Assembly: GCF_019218295.1 (NCBI RefSeq)
Contig: NZ_JAHUZF010000001.1
Coordinates: 1-64,000, forward strand
DNA length: 64,000 nucleotides
Direction: 5' to 3'
DNA from: Maritimibacter sp. DP1N21-5
GTDB taxonomy: Bacteria; Pseudomonadota; Alphaproteobacteria; Rhodobacterales; Rhodobacteraceae
Shown: one piece after another, positions 9,001-15,230 of the stretch
How the letters are laid out: the number at the start of each line of letters is the position of its first letter
Numbering within the stretch: position 1 is the stretch's first letter
The notes under the pieces: generated by a model
The model's database searches: none
The model's input: only the letters and a program-made list of their open reading frames with translations
What the model was told of the DNA's origin: nothing
Position numbers and translations under genes: made by a program

Positions 9001-11312
9001 TTGAGCCAGCCGGTCTCCGGCTCGTCCACGGTGATGTCCACCGTCGCGCCGTCCACCTCGATCTGGAAGGTCAGCGTATCCTGTCCCTCGACCGCCGCGA
9101 CGAAACCCGCCGAAGGGGTCAGCGTCGACCCGCTCAGGGTAAAGGCCCCCGCCGTGTCGCCCAGAAGCGTGACGCCATAGCCACCCGGAACGGTCTGGAA
9201 GGTGCCCGTCGCATCGTAAAGGGACCCTTCGTCCAGCCCCAGCGTATCGAAGCCGAAAGACGTCAGAAGGCTCCCGTCCTGCTTGCGTGCCCCGGTGATC
9301 GCCACCGGATTCACCGTGCCCGCCCCGCCCGGCGAGGAAATCGTGATAACCAGCCCCACCGCCGCAACGGCATAGCCATAGGCCGACAGCGCCGCGTTCA
9401 AAAGCGCGGCGAGCGCCCCGGCCTTGTCCTCGTCACTCGCGTCCGGGTCCGACAGGGTCGCATCCCCGGCCACGTCGATGGGCAGCGTCAGCCCCGTGGA
9501 GGCCGAGGTCAGCACCCGAAGGTCGAACCCCGTCACGCCCGCGAGGCTCGCCGGATCGAAGTCGAAGCTGATCTCCGTGACCTCGTCCTGAATCGGGAAC
9601 ATGGTCGTGTCGTTCACGCCAAAGCCCAGACCCTCGGTCGAGACATGGAAGAGATCGTCGAAGGACGAGAAGATGTCACCGATCCCGCCGAGCAGCGTCG
9701 CAATCTCGATATCGGTAAAGGGAATGTCCACGTCGAACATGGCCGAACGCATCATGCCCGACACGACCGCGCCCAGATCGGACAGGAAGGCCGAGACCTG
9801 ATCCATCCCCATCGCGGCGAGGCTTTCGATGGCGTCTTCCAGCGTGGCGCGCAACTCGGCGTCGGCGACGCTGCCCGACAGGTCCACTTCCATCCCGACC
9901 TGCGCATCCGCGAGGAATTTCTGAAGCCGGTCCGCGACCGAGGCATCCGCCGCCAGCGTGCCCGACGACAGCGTGGACGACAGGGCGAGCGACATGGCGA
10001 AGCCATAGCTCGCCTCGGTCGCATCGGCCTCGGCCGACGAGAAGAAATCGAGCGCCCCGGACAGGTCGATCTGCGCCAGCGCATAGGCGGTGTCGTCCGC
10101 CACTTCCTCGAAGTCGGCGCCGCCCACCTCTCGGATCATCGGCGTGACGTCGAAGTCCACCGCGTCACCGAACCAGTCGAATCCGCCCGCGAAGCTGTAT
10201 CCAACCCCAAGGTCGGTGCCCGCCCCGAAGCCCACCTCGACCCGAATCTCCGCCGTGGAAATGGCGTCGATGCCAAGCGACAGCATCCCGAGCACGAGCG
10301 GATCGGTCATCCCGGACACGTCCAGAACGCCGCCGAACTCGGCCAGCGGAGCAAAGTCCAGCTCGTCGATATGAATCCCGAAGCCGTCGATAGCATTACC
10401 GGTGCCGGGGGTCACATAGCTCCCGATCTGGAAGGAAAAGCTCAGCGCGGGCGAGTCGAAATCAAGGTCGAAGCCCTGCGCCCCGGCCCCTGCCGCCCAG
10501 TCGAACAGCGCATCGAAGTCAAAGGCGATGCCCGGCAGCGTCACCTCAACATCGACCCGCGTCGGATCGGTCAGGTTCTGGTCAAAGGCGACCAGCGACT
10601 GGCCCCCCACCTCGATGTCCTCGAGCCGCACTTCGAAACCCGATCCCAGCAGCGCCTCGAAATAGGCGTTCGACGCCGTGTCGATCGCGGCCCGCAGTTC
10701 CGCTGCATCGAGCCCCTTGGCCTCGTAATCCGCCGGATCGGCCATGACGGCATCGACAAGGTCGCCAATGGCGGTGGACAGCGTGTCACCCGTGATCGTC
10801 GCCAGATTGAAGGTGGCCGCGATATCGGCCTCGGTGATCGGGCGCGCGGTATCCGCCGGGTTCGTCCAGAAGGGCGCAAGCGCATCGTTGATGTCCTCGG
10901 CCAGCGCCGCCTCGAAGGTGTCGCCGCCCTGATCGCCCAGAAGCCCCTCGATCGAGCGCAGCGACCCGGCCTGGAGTTCCGCGATCGCATCGCGCAGCGT
11001 GCCGATCATCTCGTCCAGACGGGCCGAGCTTTCGGTCCCTGCCGCCGCATTCGCTTCGGACAGCACGTCGAGCGTGGAGAGCGCACCGGAGGCAAGCGCA
11101 TCGAACTGATCGAGGAAGTCGCCGTAATCCGCGATCTGCTGTTCGATCATGTGGTGAACGCCGGAGACCAGCGTGACCACCTGATCCGTGCCCGAGATGT
11201 CCCAGCCGAGCGTCGCGTCCATCAGGACCCGTGGCTCCAAAGGCACAAGACCCTGCGCGATATCGACTTCCGTTCCGGACTCAGCCGTATCGCTCGCGTA
11301 ATCCCGCGCCAT
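1..11312 (-). CDS. Giant LEPR-XLL / RTX calcium-binding repeat protein (3' end outside window)
   Basis: One minus-strand frame is open from an ATG at 11312 to the left edge, at least 3770 codons; I checked the same frame at about 3717, 1071 and 3-11. The start has a GAGGCAGGG ribosome site just upstream. Residues about 25-33 read LEPRVLMDA, the LEPR-XLL motif found at the N-terminus of very large secreted repeat proteins. The middle is a long acidic region of low complexity without a domain I recognise. From about residue 2650 onward the protein is made of GGxGxD-type hemolysin calcium-binding repeats. Family knowledge suggests a type I-secreted adhesin or surface protein; a C-terminal secretion signal would lie outside the window, and no type I transporter is visible here. 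Many long plus-strand frames overlap it but are antisense by-products of GC-rich repeats. Confidence 0.85.
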   Translation of the reverse strand, partial: MARDYASDTAESGTEVDIAQGLVPLEPRVLMDATLGWDISGTDQVVTLVSGVHHMIEQQIADYGDFLDQFDALASGALSTLDVLSEANAAAGTESSARLDEMIGTLRDAIAELQAGSLRSIEGLLGDQGGDTFEAALAEDINDALAPFWTNPADTARPITEADIAATFNLATITGDTLSTAIGDLVDAVMADPADYEAKGLDAAELRAAIDTASNAYFEALLGSGFEVRLEDIEVGGQSLVAFDQNLTDPTRVDVEVTLPGIAFDFDALFDWAAGAGAQGFDLDFDSPALSFSFQIGSYVTPGTGNAIDGFGIHIDELDFAPLAEFGGVLDVSGMTDPLVLGMLSLGIDAISTAEIRVEVGFGAGTDLGVGYSFAGGFDWFGDAVDFDVTPMIREVGGADFEEVADDTAYALAQIDLSGALDFFSSAEADATEASYGFAMSLALSSTLSSGTLAADASVADRLQKFLADAQVGMEVDLSGSVADAELRATLEDAIESLAAMGMDQVSAFLSDLGAVVSGMMRSAMFDVDIPFTDIEIATLLGGIGDIFSSFDDLFHVSTEGLGFGVNDTTMFPIQDEVTEISFDFDPASLAGVTGFDLRVLTSASTGLTLPIDVAGDATLSDPDASDEDKAGALAALLNAALSAYGYAVAAVGLVITISSPGGAGTVNPVAITGARKQDGSLLTSFGFDTLGLDEGSLYDATGTFQTVPGGYGVTLLGDTAGAFTLSGSTLTPSAGFVAAVEGQDTLTFQIEVDGATVDITVDEPETGWLNAAGTGANLLTILTALRTGIAEADLPLQLQAGLTAGFDGITLQVTETDYGLRLVPAQTGSSTPGPDFAETMVGVEQLVFSAERGGEVIDIIVEKPASGWYDAGTNEPNLQDIADAIMAAVGDVGLPVEVTVSGGALTFAVEDDAQEAIKFGLDPEKLTRAFDLASLIEFVNVKLAGIEGMGDATLRLTEDGALVLGLEELTVDASIGTGDGNASFDLSGVPVAGLADLSLSARLSAAMTATFGTSVGIDILGFAAGLLDKAAAESPENALAARREIEAAEDETTLAKTLGKALSDNVFFLDMGLSVDISAEATNITGSADLGIAGLRVGASDASQNFMMLDTQFDMTVVGTDADAMFNDRVSLTNIIDAFLHTDADGAGDMAGGLNRLVGRTDLQGGIVTDGAGHALTAGGDAATTADAVRRVDADAYVVGADEVLSQMFIQLGDVKLDVVGISGINEGILDGVSLSIDDLTDPLAGFGWDLLGPGAEQVRALTTLGEGDILDSLETILDLVSLTGEALKEKLPFLDQNIPLLNFSLLDTIDFAKDLTEQMQEMRDEPQVGLDKLDAMLESVFGEDTVTLSWDADAKVLGFALSFRFLEDYSEELPFNFDLKSLIGDQLASIVGADAADILTNLADVRGDGALIFDPDLSMDFAFGLDLSQVLLDAPELATLDTALTGLGSVSNLVQSAEGANDLRIRWNDVTTGQSKTVNVDTEGAETLGDLVTRINDALQTAVGTHVSFTFDPATGQITLADGNSFLIDAEDVTAMFGGETALAEAAEPAVPGDFEPAVLALDAGFADFGAALSFHIAFGADGDSLGAGGDVVLAADAGRDTAEALAAAINAALDALDIDRREVAATSVGGWTLPASQLVRAEVIGDVVTLVGTNFAQAIGKDAIVFGVSGVDVSHEVRFTVTELGGSNAGRMLGLTADGLPHTGDMLGEALTESQTLGKPRLFLDTEATGLSLTLSAGAENGLNLKLALGPLSVGVVNGTAMLTAGQGSTDPAHVNVGFNDVDGDAHDGEYNLADLIDLATDSGRSFLDLINLDVAVGLLIDLPFQDNIGFLNPADHGLRYDADLITTGGAVDLASFVSDPLAAFSGDVIALSQGEGITGDFTLNLPSVADITAFLADFNVLAFLNDPIAVLDGLDMILNRMQSMFDEYLGNITLPVVGDAIGSAVTFFDDFRFNVLESVRVAAETPKADGSMPTTVDLMTGFLNDKLNEWFNAGNEPITFIQAALNTDGALDESYLYGTINFGATIFDEMLDIAFELGIPGFELDVKQGSRVRVALDYTVNLGFGLNKNGFFLLNDTDHDEITIGVLADAGSFQGSAKLLGVLGVNADAVTEENGSFIGEGNGEGTAKVSATLGAALYGDQGLTIVSPGDAVGADEIAMDLSGIQAKTGAGADLDFEKALYVTKIDASQLIAFSFTADIDIQIGLEANILDPTTGDPLLIAGSPLIPSVRTELVVAGHYASLSGEGFVFDELSFKNVRIDANVIYEAFIEPIVTPIKTFIDPLADALGWLNEVPFSFVTDALAAAFPIFGVVKSISDTIIQIDQFVDTLDATGGQFIFGDFDLISSVSGDEAGGARGSGGGLDASTATRDTGSATPTSGSNGNPFGVFGNLKQGFAIEIPLLSDPFSAINLLTGKFDQVDLIKVHATLLNLDFPRTSLVDLMLNEIGAPGWVSDIISGAFRFEIGAHAYAGLTAGYDLSGIVNFVNTLDPERLLDGVFLDAGPFLDLGFDIYAALNLGIAGLEAGGGANIAISFNDPNDDGKLRIPELVAILDASIDDPSKTLGYLFEGRFDVYFFLKVWAGISIDLGLFSIDLKWRHTVVDINESLTFGGFELPPRVAGDIAAGETAILAVGSNIGNSMSNLTQDGNDRITLSGPNSPIQVQLTNQQGSLSGSFSEDAGGIIIPAGNGDNTVDLSGLYTSGAGKPVVVYAGDGNDTIKLPDNGITVVFAGAGNDRITSGPNAKGTYVIFGEAGSETVDIKGGNVIFIGDSDMGMRDVFLTEFATGGLTDAKVRALLGINADGTVTGAGAQQNYNGTDANGNAVKLSLAGVLADYTRATQIKAASEAETVTLGGGNHVVLTGGGADKIIAGSGATGVIRVLSGAGDDTVTIAGGADALVEGGAGSDRLETNAAVSTLWGWGAAAGEAGQTGNAGIDTLALRDGTDVLVGGAGNDTLHGQLGNDLIVGGMGNDTITGGKGVDILVGGLLDITTVAGAQVLTIDDFDPVTYFGQAVILSARDLADGDDVIRGGTGADLLLGGGGGDTLSGGDGNDAVVGDFAQLTVAQNLLIESVDTQYDTSLNAGTDTLGGDAGNDILIAGGSSAGAETVIDLQGSNTVLGDFGILRGARLSDAVTFAQSKSSSAGGDDIVTTGEGNDLVIGGEGNDTLTTGLGSDIVLGDLGTIDVINSTITGIVTAHDGDDIITVGNGTGTDITDIVIGGAGDDRITAGSGGLILLGDNGVLTLDPAALLAARSYIPPGPGATPEDLENDARIRAQIAAVAKISADASDASDGDDTVNAGTGFLNAVMGGGADHVTLSDATSYVLGDNGSIEILDDGVLLTAVSGDYAGDDTIIGGAGDDLIIGGLGADTISSTDGADVILGDDGTIRHYRDSADDGDVAEATGTTGGDDVVTITAGAAIALLGTGADRLTAGNGGVIGLGDTGTVTRRTSGTTVATTAEGTGVDTLTSGSGDDILMGGDAGDVIDGGDGDNVILGDFGSFDSAGTLRSDWSAQDGDDSVTVGNGDNRVILGGGADGATLGNGDNRVIGDAGAMDWTSGEVIETLDDDKGGADAITGGNGDMVVLAGVGGDTVDLGDGAHSVLGDAGRFDAAGTLTSDVTAGDGDDVVTLGHGGSRVILGGGADKATLGNGDHRVLGDYGTNDWTGDEVLTSLSETLGGADEITTGTGDDVVFGGMGADVLHVGEGDNAVLGDAGEWEAVGRLTSDWLATDGDDTVTSGAGQDRVILGGGSDTAELGDGDNRVLG
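99..1073 (-). repeat. Tandem 324-bp (108-residue) RTX repeat units
   Basis: Inside the giant gene, the codon for the first Asp of a GDD motif recurs at 99, 423, 747 and 1071, exactly 324 bp apart. A second anchor, the SD[W/V] motif, recurs at 117, 441 and 765 with the same spacing. Each unit holds two calcium-binding repeat blocks, a VLGD or VIGD turn and a linker such as DWT[S/G]. A looser fifth copy has its GDD at 1416, 345 bp away. The array probably continues past the left edge. Confidence 0.8.
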
Positions 11313-11654
11313 ATCCCTGCCTCACTTTTCGAGCGCACCTACTAATACTGGTGCGTTTACCCCTGCTCGCTCCCGGGTTTACAGGAGACCGCGTTGATCT
11401 GACTAGAACAATTTGATTCTTCGGTAAGAAATTCGCGCGGCAGATGCAAAAAATGGTTAACGCCCCCGTCCCCTCCGATGCACAGGGAGGACAAAGGCCC
11501 GTTTCAGCCCCTTGTCAGGCTAGCATCCCGGGCGACAAACGCAGGTTCAGGCCGCCAGCCCGCACCCGGGACGGCCGGTCCCAGATGCGGCATTCCGGCC
11601 ACAGTCACTCGCACCGGAGGGGATGACACAGCAGGTGGGCCCTGCCGGTCGAGG
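11313..11654. other. Intergenic region upstream of the giant RTX gene
   Basis: These 342 bases separate the scpB-like stop from the start of the giant gene, and both are read on the minus strand. The region must carry the promoter of the giant gene. It has an AT-richer patch around 11395-11465, but I could not pick a convincing -35/-10 pair. Short frames here have no recognisable product. Confidence 0.5.
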
Positions 11655-12239
11655 CTACCCCTGCCCCACGATCCCGGCATCGGCCAGCGCCTCCCACTCC
11701 GGCAGGTCCCGGAGCGAGCCAAGCCCGAAGGCCGCGAGGAAACCTTCGGTCGTGACAAAGGTATAGGGCGCGCCCCGTTTCGGCGCGCGCGGCCCGGTGC
11801 CGATCAGCCCCCGGTCATGGAGCCGCCCGATCACCTCCCGGCCGATTTCCTTGCCGAAGATCTCCGCCAACTCCTCCCGCGTGATCGGCTGGTGATAGGC
11901 GATGGCCGCCAGCACCGCGACGTCGAACTCCTTCAGGTCGAGCGCCCGGTCTGCCACATGGGCCGCCGCCCGCACCGCCTCGGCATATCCGGGACGGGTG
12001 CGCAGCATCCAGCCCTCGCCGACCTTCGCAACGGTAAAGGCCCGCTCCTCATAGGCGGCTTCCAGATCGCCAAGGATCAACTCGACCGAGACGGCATCCC
12101 CCACCACCCGCGCAAGGTCCTCCCGCGCGACCGGACCGGAGGCCGCGAAGAGCACAGCCTCCACCCGCCGCATCCACTCCTGCCAGCGCAGCGCGGGCGG
12201 CAGGTCCGAAAGCTCCCGGTCCATTTCCGCCATCGTCAC
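11655..12239 (-). CDS. scpB: ScpB-like segregation/condensation protein
   Basis: About 194 residues resembling ScpB, the winged-helix subunit of the SMC-ScpA-ScpB condensin. The sequence shows two winged-helix-like halves: an N-terminal part around WMRRVEAVLFAASGPV and a second with AAIAYHQPITREELAEIFGKEIG, both typical ScpB wording. It starts at a GTG (12239) overlapping the stop of the upstream DUF1403 gene, or at an ATG six bases further in (12233). No scpA or smc is nearby. The pairing with DUF1403 and an integrase next to par and rep genes fits a plasmid-borne accessory ScpB in replicon maintenance rather than the chromosomal copy; that role is inference. Confidence 0.75.
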   Translation of the reverse strand: MTMAEMDRELSDLPPALRWQEWMRRVEAVLFAASGPVAREDLARVVGDAVSVELILGDLEAAYEERAFTVAKVGEGWMLRTRPGYAEAVRAAAHVADRALDLKEFDVAVLAAIAYHQPITREELAEIFGKEIGREVIGRLHDRGLIGTGPRAPKRGAPYTFVTTEGFLAAFGLGSLRDLPEWEALADAGIVGQG

Positions 12240-13126
12240 AACCCGTAAAGCCGGAAGCTGTCGCGCCCGGTCAATTCGCGCACCGCGCCCAGCGATACCA
12301 GCCTGTCACACAGCCGCCGTGCCGCCCGATCCGGCATGGGCAGTGCCGCGGGCGCCACCGCATCCTGCCGCAGGAAGATCGCCACCGCCTCGTCCGAGGT
12401 CTTGGCCCGCAGCTTCGGCGCGACCTCGCGCAACCGCGCCGCGCTTTCGCCAAGCTCCGACGCCAGCCCCAGCGTGGCCAGCGCCCCGGTCCGCACTGCC
12501 ACATGAAACGCCCGCTGCAAATCGTCACCCCTCTGCGAAAAGGCCCTGGGCCGCAGATCGATGCTCAGCACCGGCAGGATATGCGACCAGCCAAGCGCCC
12601 GCGCCAGCACCGCCTCGGCCAGGATCAAGGCCCCGGTCTCGTCCCCAGGATGCGCGGCGACCATCGCCGCGAAACCCGCCGCCGCCTGCGCCACTGGCCC
12701 GCCCGTGGCGCGCCGGTCGAGGATCTCGGCGATCGCTTCCCGGTCGACGCCCGGCAGCACCCGCGCAAGTGACGCCACGCCGATGGGCCGCGCCACCGCC
12801 GCCTGCCAGCGCGACAGAACCTCACCCGCGGGTCCCGGGCTGTCGCCCTCTTGCGTAAAATGAACCGCATCGCGCAACTCGCGCGCCGTCTCCCTGCGCC
12901 CCGCACGGCGCACCGCGACCTCGGCAGCGGCCAGCGCCCGCCGGTCCCGCAGAAGCGCCCCGGGACACTGCGCCGCGCCCCGGCCATCGCCGCCCTCGGC
13001 CCGCAGGGCAAGGTCGAGCCGCGCCAATGCCGCCCCCGACAAAAACGCAACATCCTCCAGCGATTCCGCCCCGCCCCGCGTGACCCAACCGGGCTGTCGC
13101 GCTAGGATATCGTCATCGGACAGCAT
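12236..13126 (-). CDS. DUF1403 family protein
   Basis: A 296-residue Ala/Arg-rich protein of the DUF1403 type, a family of unknown function common on Rhodobacterales plasmids. I recognise it mainly by its content (for example the segment around GWSHILPVLSIDLRPR) and by its partner, an scpB-like gene whose start overlaps its stop by four bases, indicating translational coupling. No signal peptide, membrane segment or catalytic motif is visible. The likely role is plasmid maintenance or DNA organisation together with ScpB, but this is inferred only from gene association. Confidence 0.65.
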   Translation of the reverse strand: MLSDDDILARQPGWVTRGGAESLEDVAFLSGAALARLDLALRAEGGDGRGAAQCPGALLRDRRALAAAEVAVRRAGRRETARELRDAVHFTQEGDSPGPAGEVLSRWQAAVARPIGVASLARVLPGVDREAIAEILDRRATGGPVAQAAAGFAAMVAAHPGDETGALILAEAVLARALGWSHILPVLSIDLRPRAFSQRGDDLQRAFHVAVRTGALATLGLASELGESAARLREVAPKLRAKTSDEAVAIFLRQDAVAPAALPMPDRAARRLCDRLVSLGAVRELTGRDSFRLYGL

Positions 13127-13224
13127 CTCTCGGTTTCCCTCTCCGTCTCCCGGAAGCCTAACGCATCCCGGCGCTTTTCCAAGCTATTTCGCACCTGAAC
13201 CGCCGCGCTTTGGTGTATCGCTTT

Positions 13225-14061
13225 ATGTCCAATAATCTTGCGTCGCGCGCCCTGGCGCCCTACCCTCTCCCCAAACCCGAGGTTCCGATGCCAAGCGCCA
13301 ATACCACCAAGGCCTATGCCGCCGACTGGACCCACTACGCCCGCTGGTGCCGCGCCACCGGGACCGCGCCCCTGCCGCCCGATCCCGAGGCCCTGGCGGC
13401 CTACGTCGACAGCCTCCACGGGACCCTCAGCCCGCCCAGCATCGACCGGCGGCTCGCGGGGCTTCGCTGGAGTTTCGCCGCGCGCGGGATGCCGCTCGAG
13501 GACGCGACCCTGCGCCGGCTTCGTCCTTCAGAACCGCAAGACCACCATCCGGCCCGCAAGGATGCCCTAAGCGAAGACGATGTCGCCGCCATGGTCGCCA
13601 CCCTGCCCCGGGACCTGCGCGGAATGCGCGACCGGGCGATTCTCTGCCTTGGTCACGCGGCGGGCCTCGGGCGCGGCCAGTTGGTCGGGCTCGATCTTGT
13701 GTCGGAGGCAACTCCGGACGCGGATGGCGACGCGCGGGGACATGTGAAGGTGCAGGCGACCCATGTGACCCTGATCTTGCCCGGATCGACGCGAGACATA
13801 CCCTGCGCAGCGAAACCCGACCTTTGCCCCCAGAGGGCGCTCGCCCTCTGGCTTCGGTTCTCCCGGATCGACAGCGGGCCGCTCTTTCGGCGCTGCTCGC
13901 GTGACGGGACCCGGGCCTTGGAAGGACGCCTGAACGACCGCCACGTGGCCCGTCTGATCAAGCGTTGCGCGGTTGCAGCCGGGCTTCGCCCCGACTTGTC
14001 AGATGCCGAAACGCGCGCGCAGTTCTCCGGGCTTTCGTTGCGAGCAGAGCGAAACGCCTGA
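13225..14061 (+). pseudogene. Decayed tyrosine recombinase/integrase, C-terminus missing
   Basis: The N-terminal half looks like a phage-type integrase core-binding domain (ANTTKAYAADWTHYARWCR). The catalytic domain follows but is damaged. The box I motif normally reading GxRxxE is GLGRGQ, so the catalytic Arg and the Glu are lost. The box II motif normally HSLRAG reads LSLRAERNA and is followed at once by a stop, so the His is lost and the Tyr-bearing C-terminus is absent. The start is uncertain: ATG 13225 or ATG 13288, the latter with a better ribosome site. It is divergent from DUF1403 and ends next to a stem-loop. It is probably a dead relative of integrases that travel with DUF1403/ScpB on plasmids. 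Confidence 0.7.
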
Positions 14062-14068
14062 TTTGTCG

Positions 14069-14111
14069 AAGCGGCGCTTTACTATCCAAATTTAAACGTA
14101 AAGCGCCGCTT
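14069..14111. terminator. Perfect 14-bp inverted repeat between convergent genes
   Basis: The arms at 14069-14082 (AAGCGGCGCTTTAC) and 14098-14111 are perfectly complementary, around a 15-base AT-rich loop. The element lies between the end of the broken integrase and the end of parB, which converge here. It is best read as a bidirectional terminator, although there is no clear T-run. TATCCAA is repeated at 14083 and 14111, so a recombination scar is the alternative. Confidence 0.5.
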
Positions 14112-14120
14112 ATCCAACCC

Positions 14121-14139
14121 ACGTTTCGCCGCGAAACGT
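14121..14139. repeat. parS-like palindrome, copy 1
   Basis: ACGTTTCGCCGCGAAACGT is a perfect 19-bp inverted repeat with one central base; its core is GTTTCGC-S-GCGAAAC. It overlaps the parB stop codon. It is one of five copies found only in the par locus and is a candidate ParB-binding centromere site. Confidence 0.65.
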
Positions 14140-15227
14140 CAGCGTTTCGGCGAGGACATCAGCCGCTTGACCTCGTCCGCAAGCGTTCTCATCACGTCAT
14201 ACGACAGCCGGTCCCCGGTCATGCGCAGGATCCAGTCCTGCCCTTCCCGCTCGATCGCGATCGAAATGTCGGTGTCCGTCACCCGCGTCCGGCCGGCCGA
14301 GGTGCGCGGCGGGCGGCCGACGCGCGGCGTGTTTTCCCGGGTCGCTTCAAGCTCGGTCAGGACCGTGTCGAGAAGCAGCCGCTCCTCCTCCGCCGACTCG
14401 ACGCGGACCCCTTCCAGCGCCGTGCGCAGCCGCTCTTCCCCGCCGGATCGTAGCGCCGTCGCCAGTCGCAGCCCTTCCTTCTCCCGCAGCATGTCCGGGA
14501 ACTGGAGCATGTCGCCTAGCTCCTCGAAGATGAGCGCGAAGGACCGGACCTTGGACCGCTTGGCGCGGGAGGCCGAGGCGAAAAGCGCCTCGACGGCAGC
14601 CTCGACATTCACGAAAGCCCCCTGCTGGGCTGACAGGACCGAGATCCGGCCGCGTTCGAAATGCGACAGCTCGGCCCGCACCTCGTTCTCCTCGACCATC
14701 GCGACGAAGGTGCCGCCCAGCACCTCGGGGTCGCGGATCACGGCGGGGATCGTGGTATGCGTTTCGCCGCGAAACATCTCACGCAGGTTCTCGGTCGCGC
14801 GGTAGCGGCGGTAACCGGACAGGAGGCCATAGCGCGGGCCGTCACCGGGGTTGGGAAGCTCATAAAGCTCGATGGGCATCCGCAGGCCATGCTTAAGGAT
14901 GGAGCGCCCGAGTTCCTCGAGGTCCTCGGCGTCGATCACCATCCGGTCGCGGATCATCGCAATGGGATTGATGTCTTCGAGCGGCACTTCAAGGATCAGA
15001 CGCCCCGCCTCCTCCGCATCCCGCAGCCGCCCCGCATCGGCCCGATCCCGCGCGGCTCGCGCGCGTTCCTCGGAGGACCGGAGATCAGCGGATTGCACGC
15101 TGTCGGCAGCGACCTGTGCGATGGGGGCCGAGAGCGGCGAACGGGCCCCGGTTTCGCGGCGAAACTCGTCTTCGAGTTGGGACAGGGTTTCGGCGGTGGG
15201 CGTTTCAAGCTTGCGTCGTTTGGCCAT
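14139..15227 (-). CDS. parB: ParB-family plasmid partitioning protein
   Basis: A 362-residue ParB/RepB-type partition protein that would bind centromere sites and load onto plasmid DNA. Residues about 85-185 form the ParB/Srx CTPase-like domain, with the GYRRYRA motif (GxRR) and the EENEVRAELSHFERG region typical of plasmid ParB proteins. The C-terminal part would hold the dimerisation domain. The start follows the parA stop by three bases and has a strong GGAGG site (lysine codons then GGAGGCTTGATCC). It forms an operon with parA. Three parS-like palindromes lie within or at the end of this gene. Confidence 0.9.
   Translation of the reverse strand: MAKRRKLETPTAETLSQLEDEFRRETGARSPLSAPIAQVAADSVQSADLRSSEERARAARDRADAGRLRDAEEAGRLILEVPLEDINPIAMIRDRMVIDAEDLEELGRSILKHGLRMPIELYELPNPGDGPRYGLLSGYRRYRATENLREMFRGETHTTIPAVIRDPEVLGGTFVAMVEENEVRAELSHFERGRISVLSAQQGAFVNVEAAVEALFASASRAKRSKVRSFALIFEELGDMLQFPDMLREKEGLRLATALRSGGEERLRTALEGVRVESAEEERLLLDTVLTELEATRENTPRVGRPPRTSAGRTRVTDTDISIAIEREGQDWILRMTGDRLSYDVMRTLADEVKRLMSSPKR
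14761..14775. repeat. parS-like palindrome, copy 2 (inside parB)
   Basis: GTTTCGCCGCGAAAC, a perfect 15-bp palindrome around one central base, lies within the parB coding sequence. It is identical in core to copy 1. Confidence 0.65.
15151..15165. repeat. parS-like palindrome, copy 3 (inside parB, near its start)
   Basis: GTTTCGCGGCGAAAC is the same 15-bp palindrome with the central base on the other strand. It lies in the N-terminal coding part of parB. Confidence 0.65.
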
Positions 15228-15230
15228 GGA

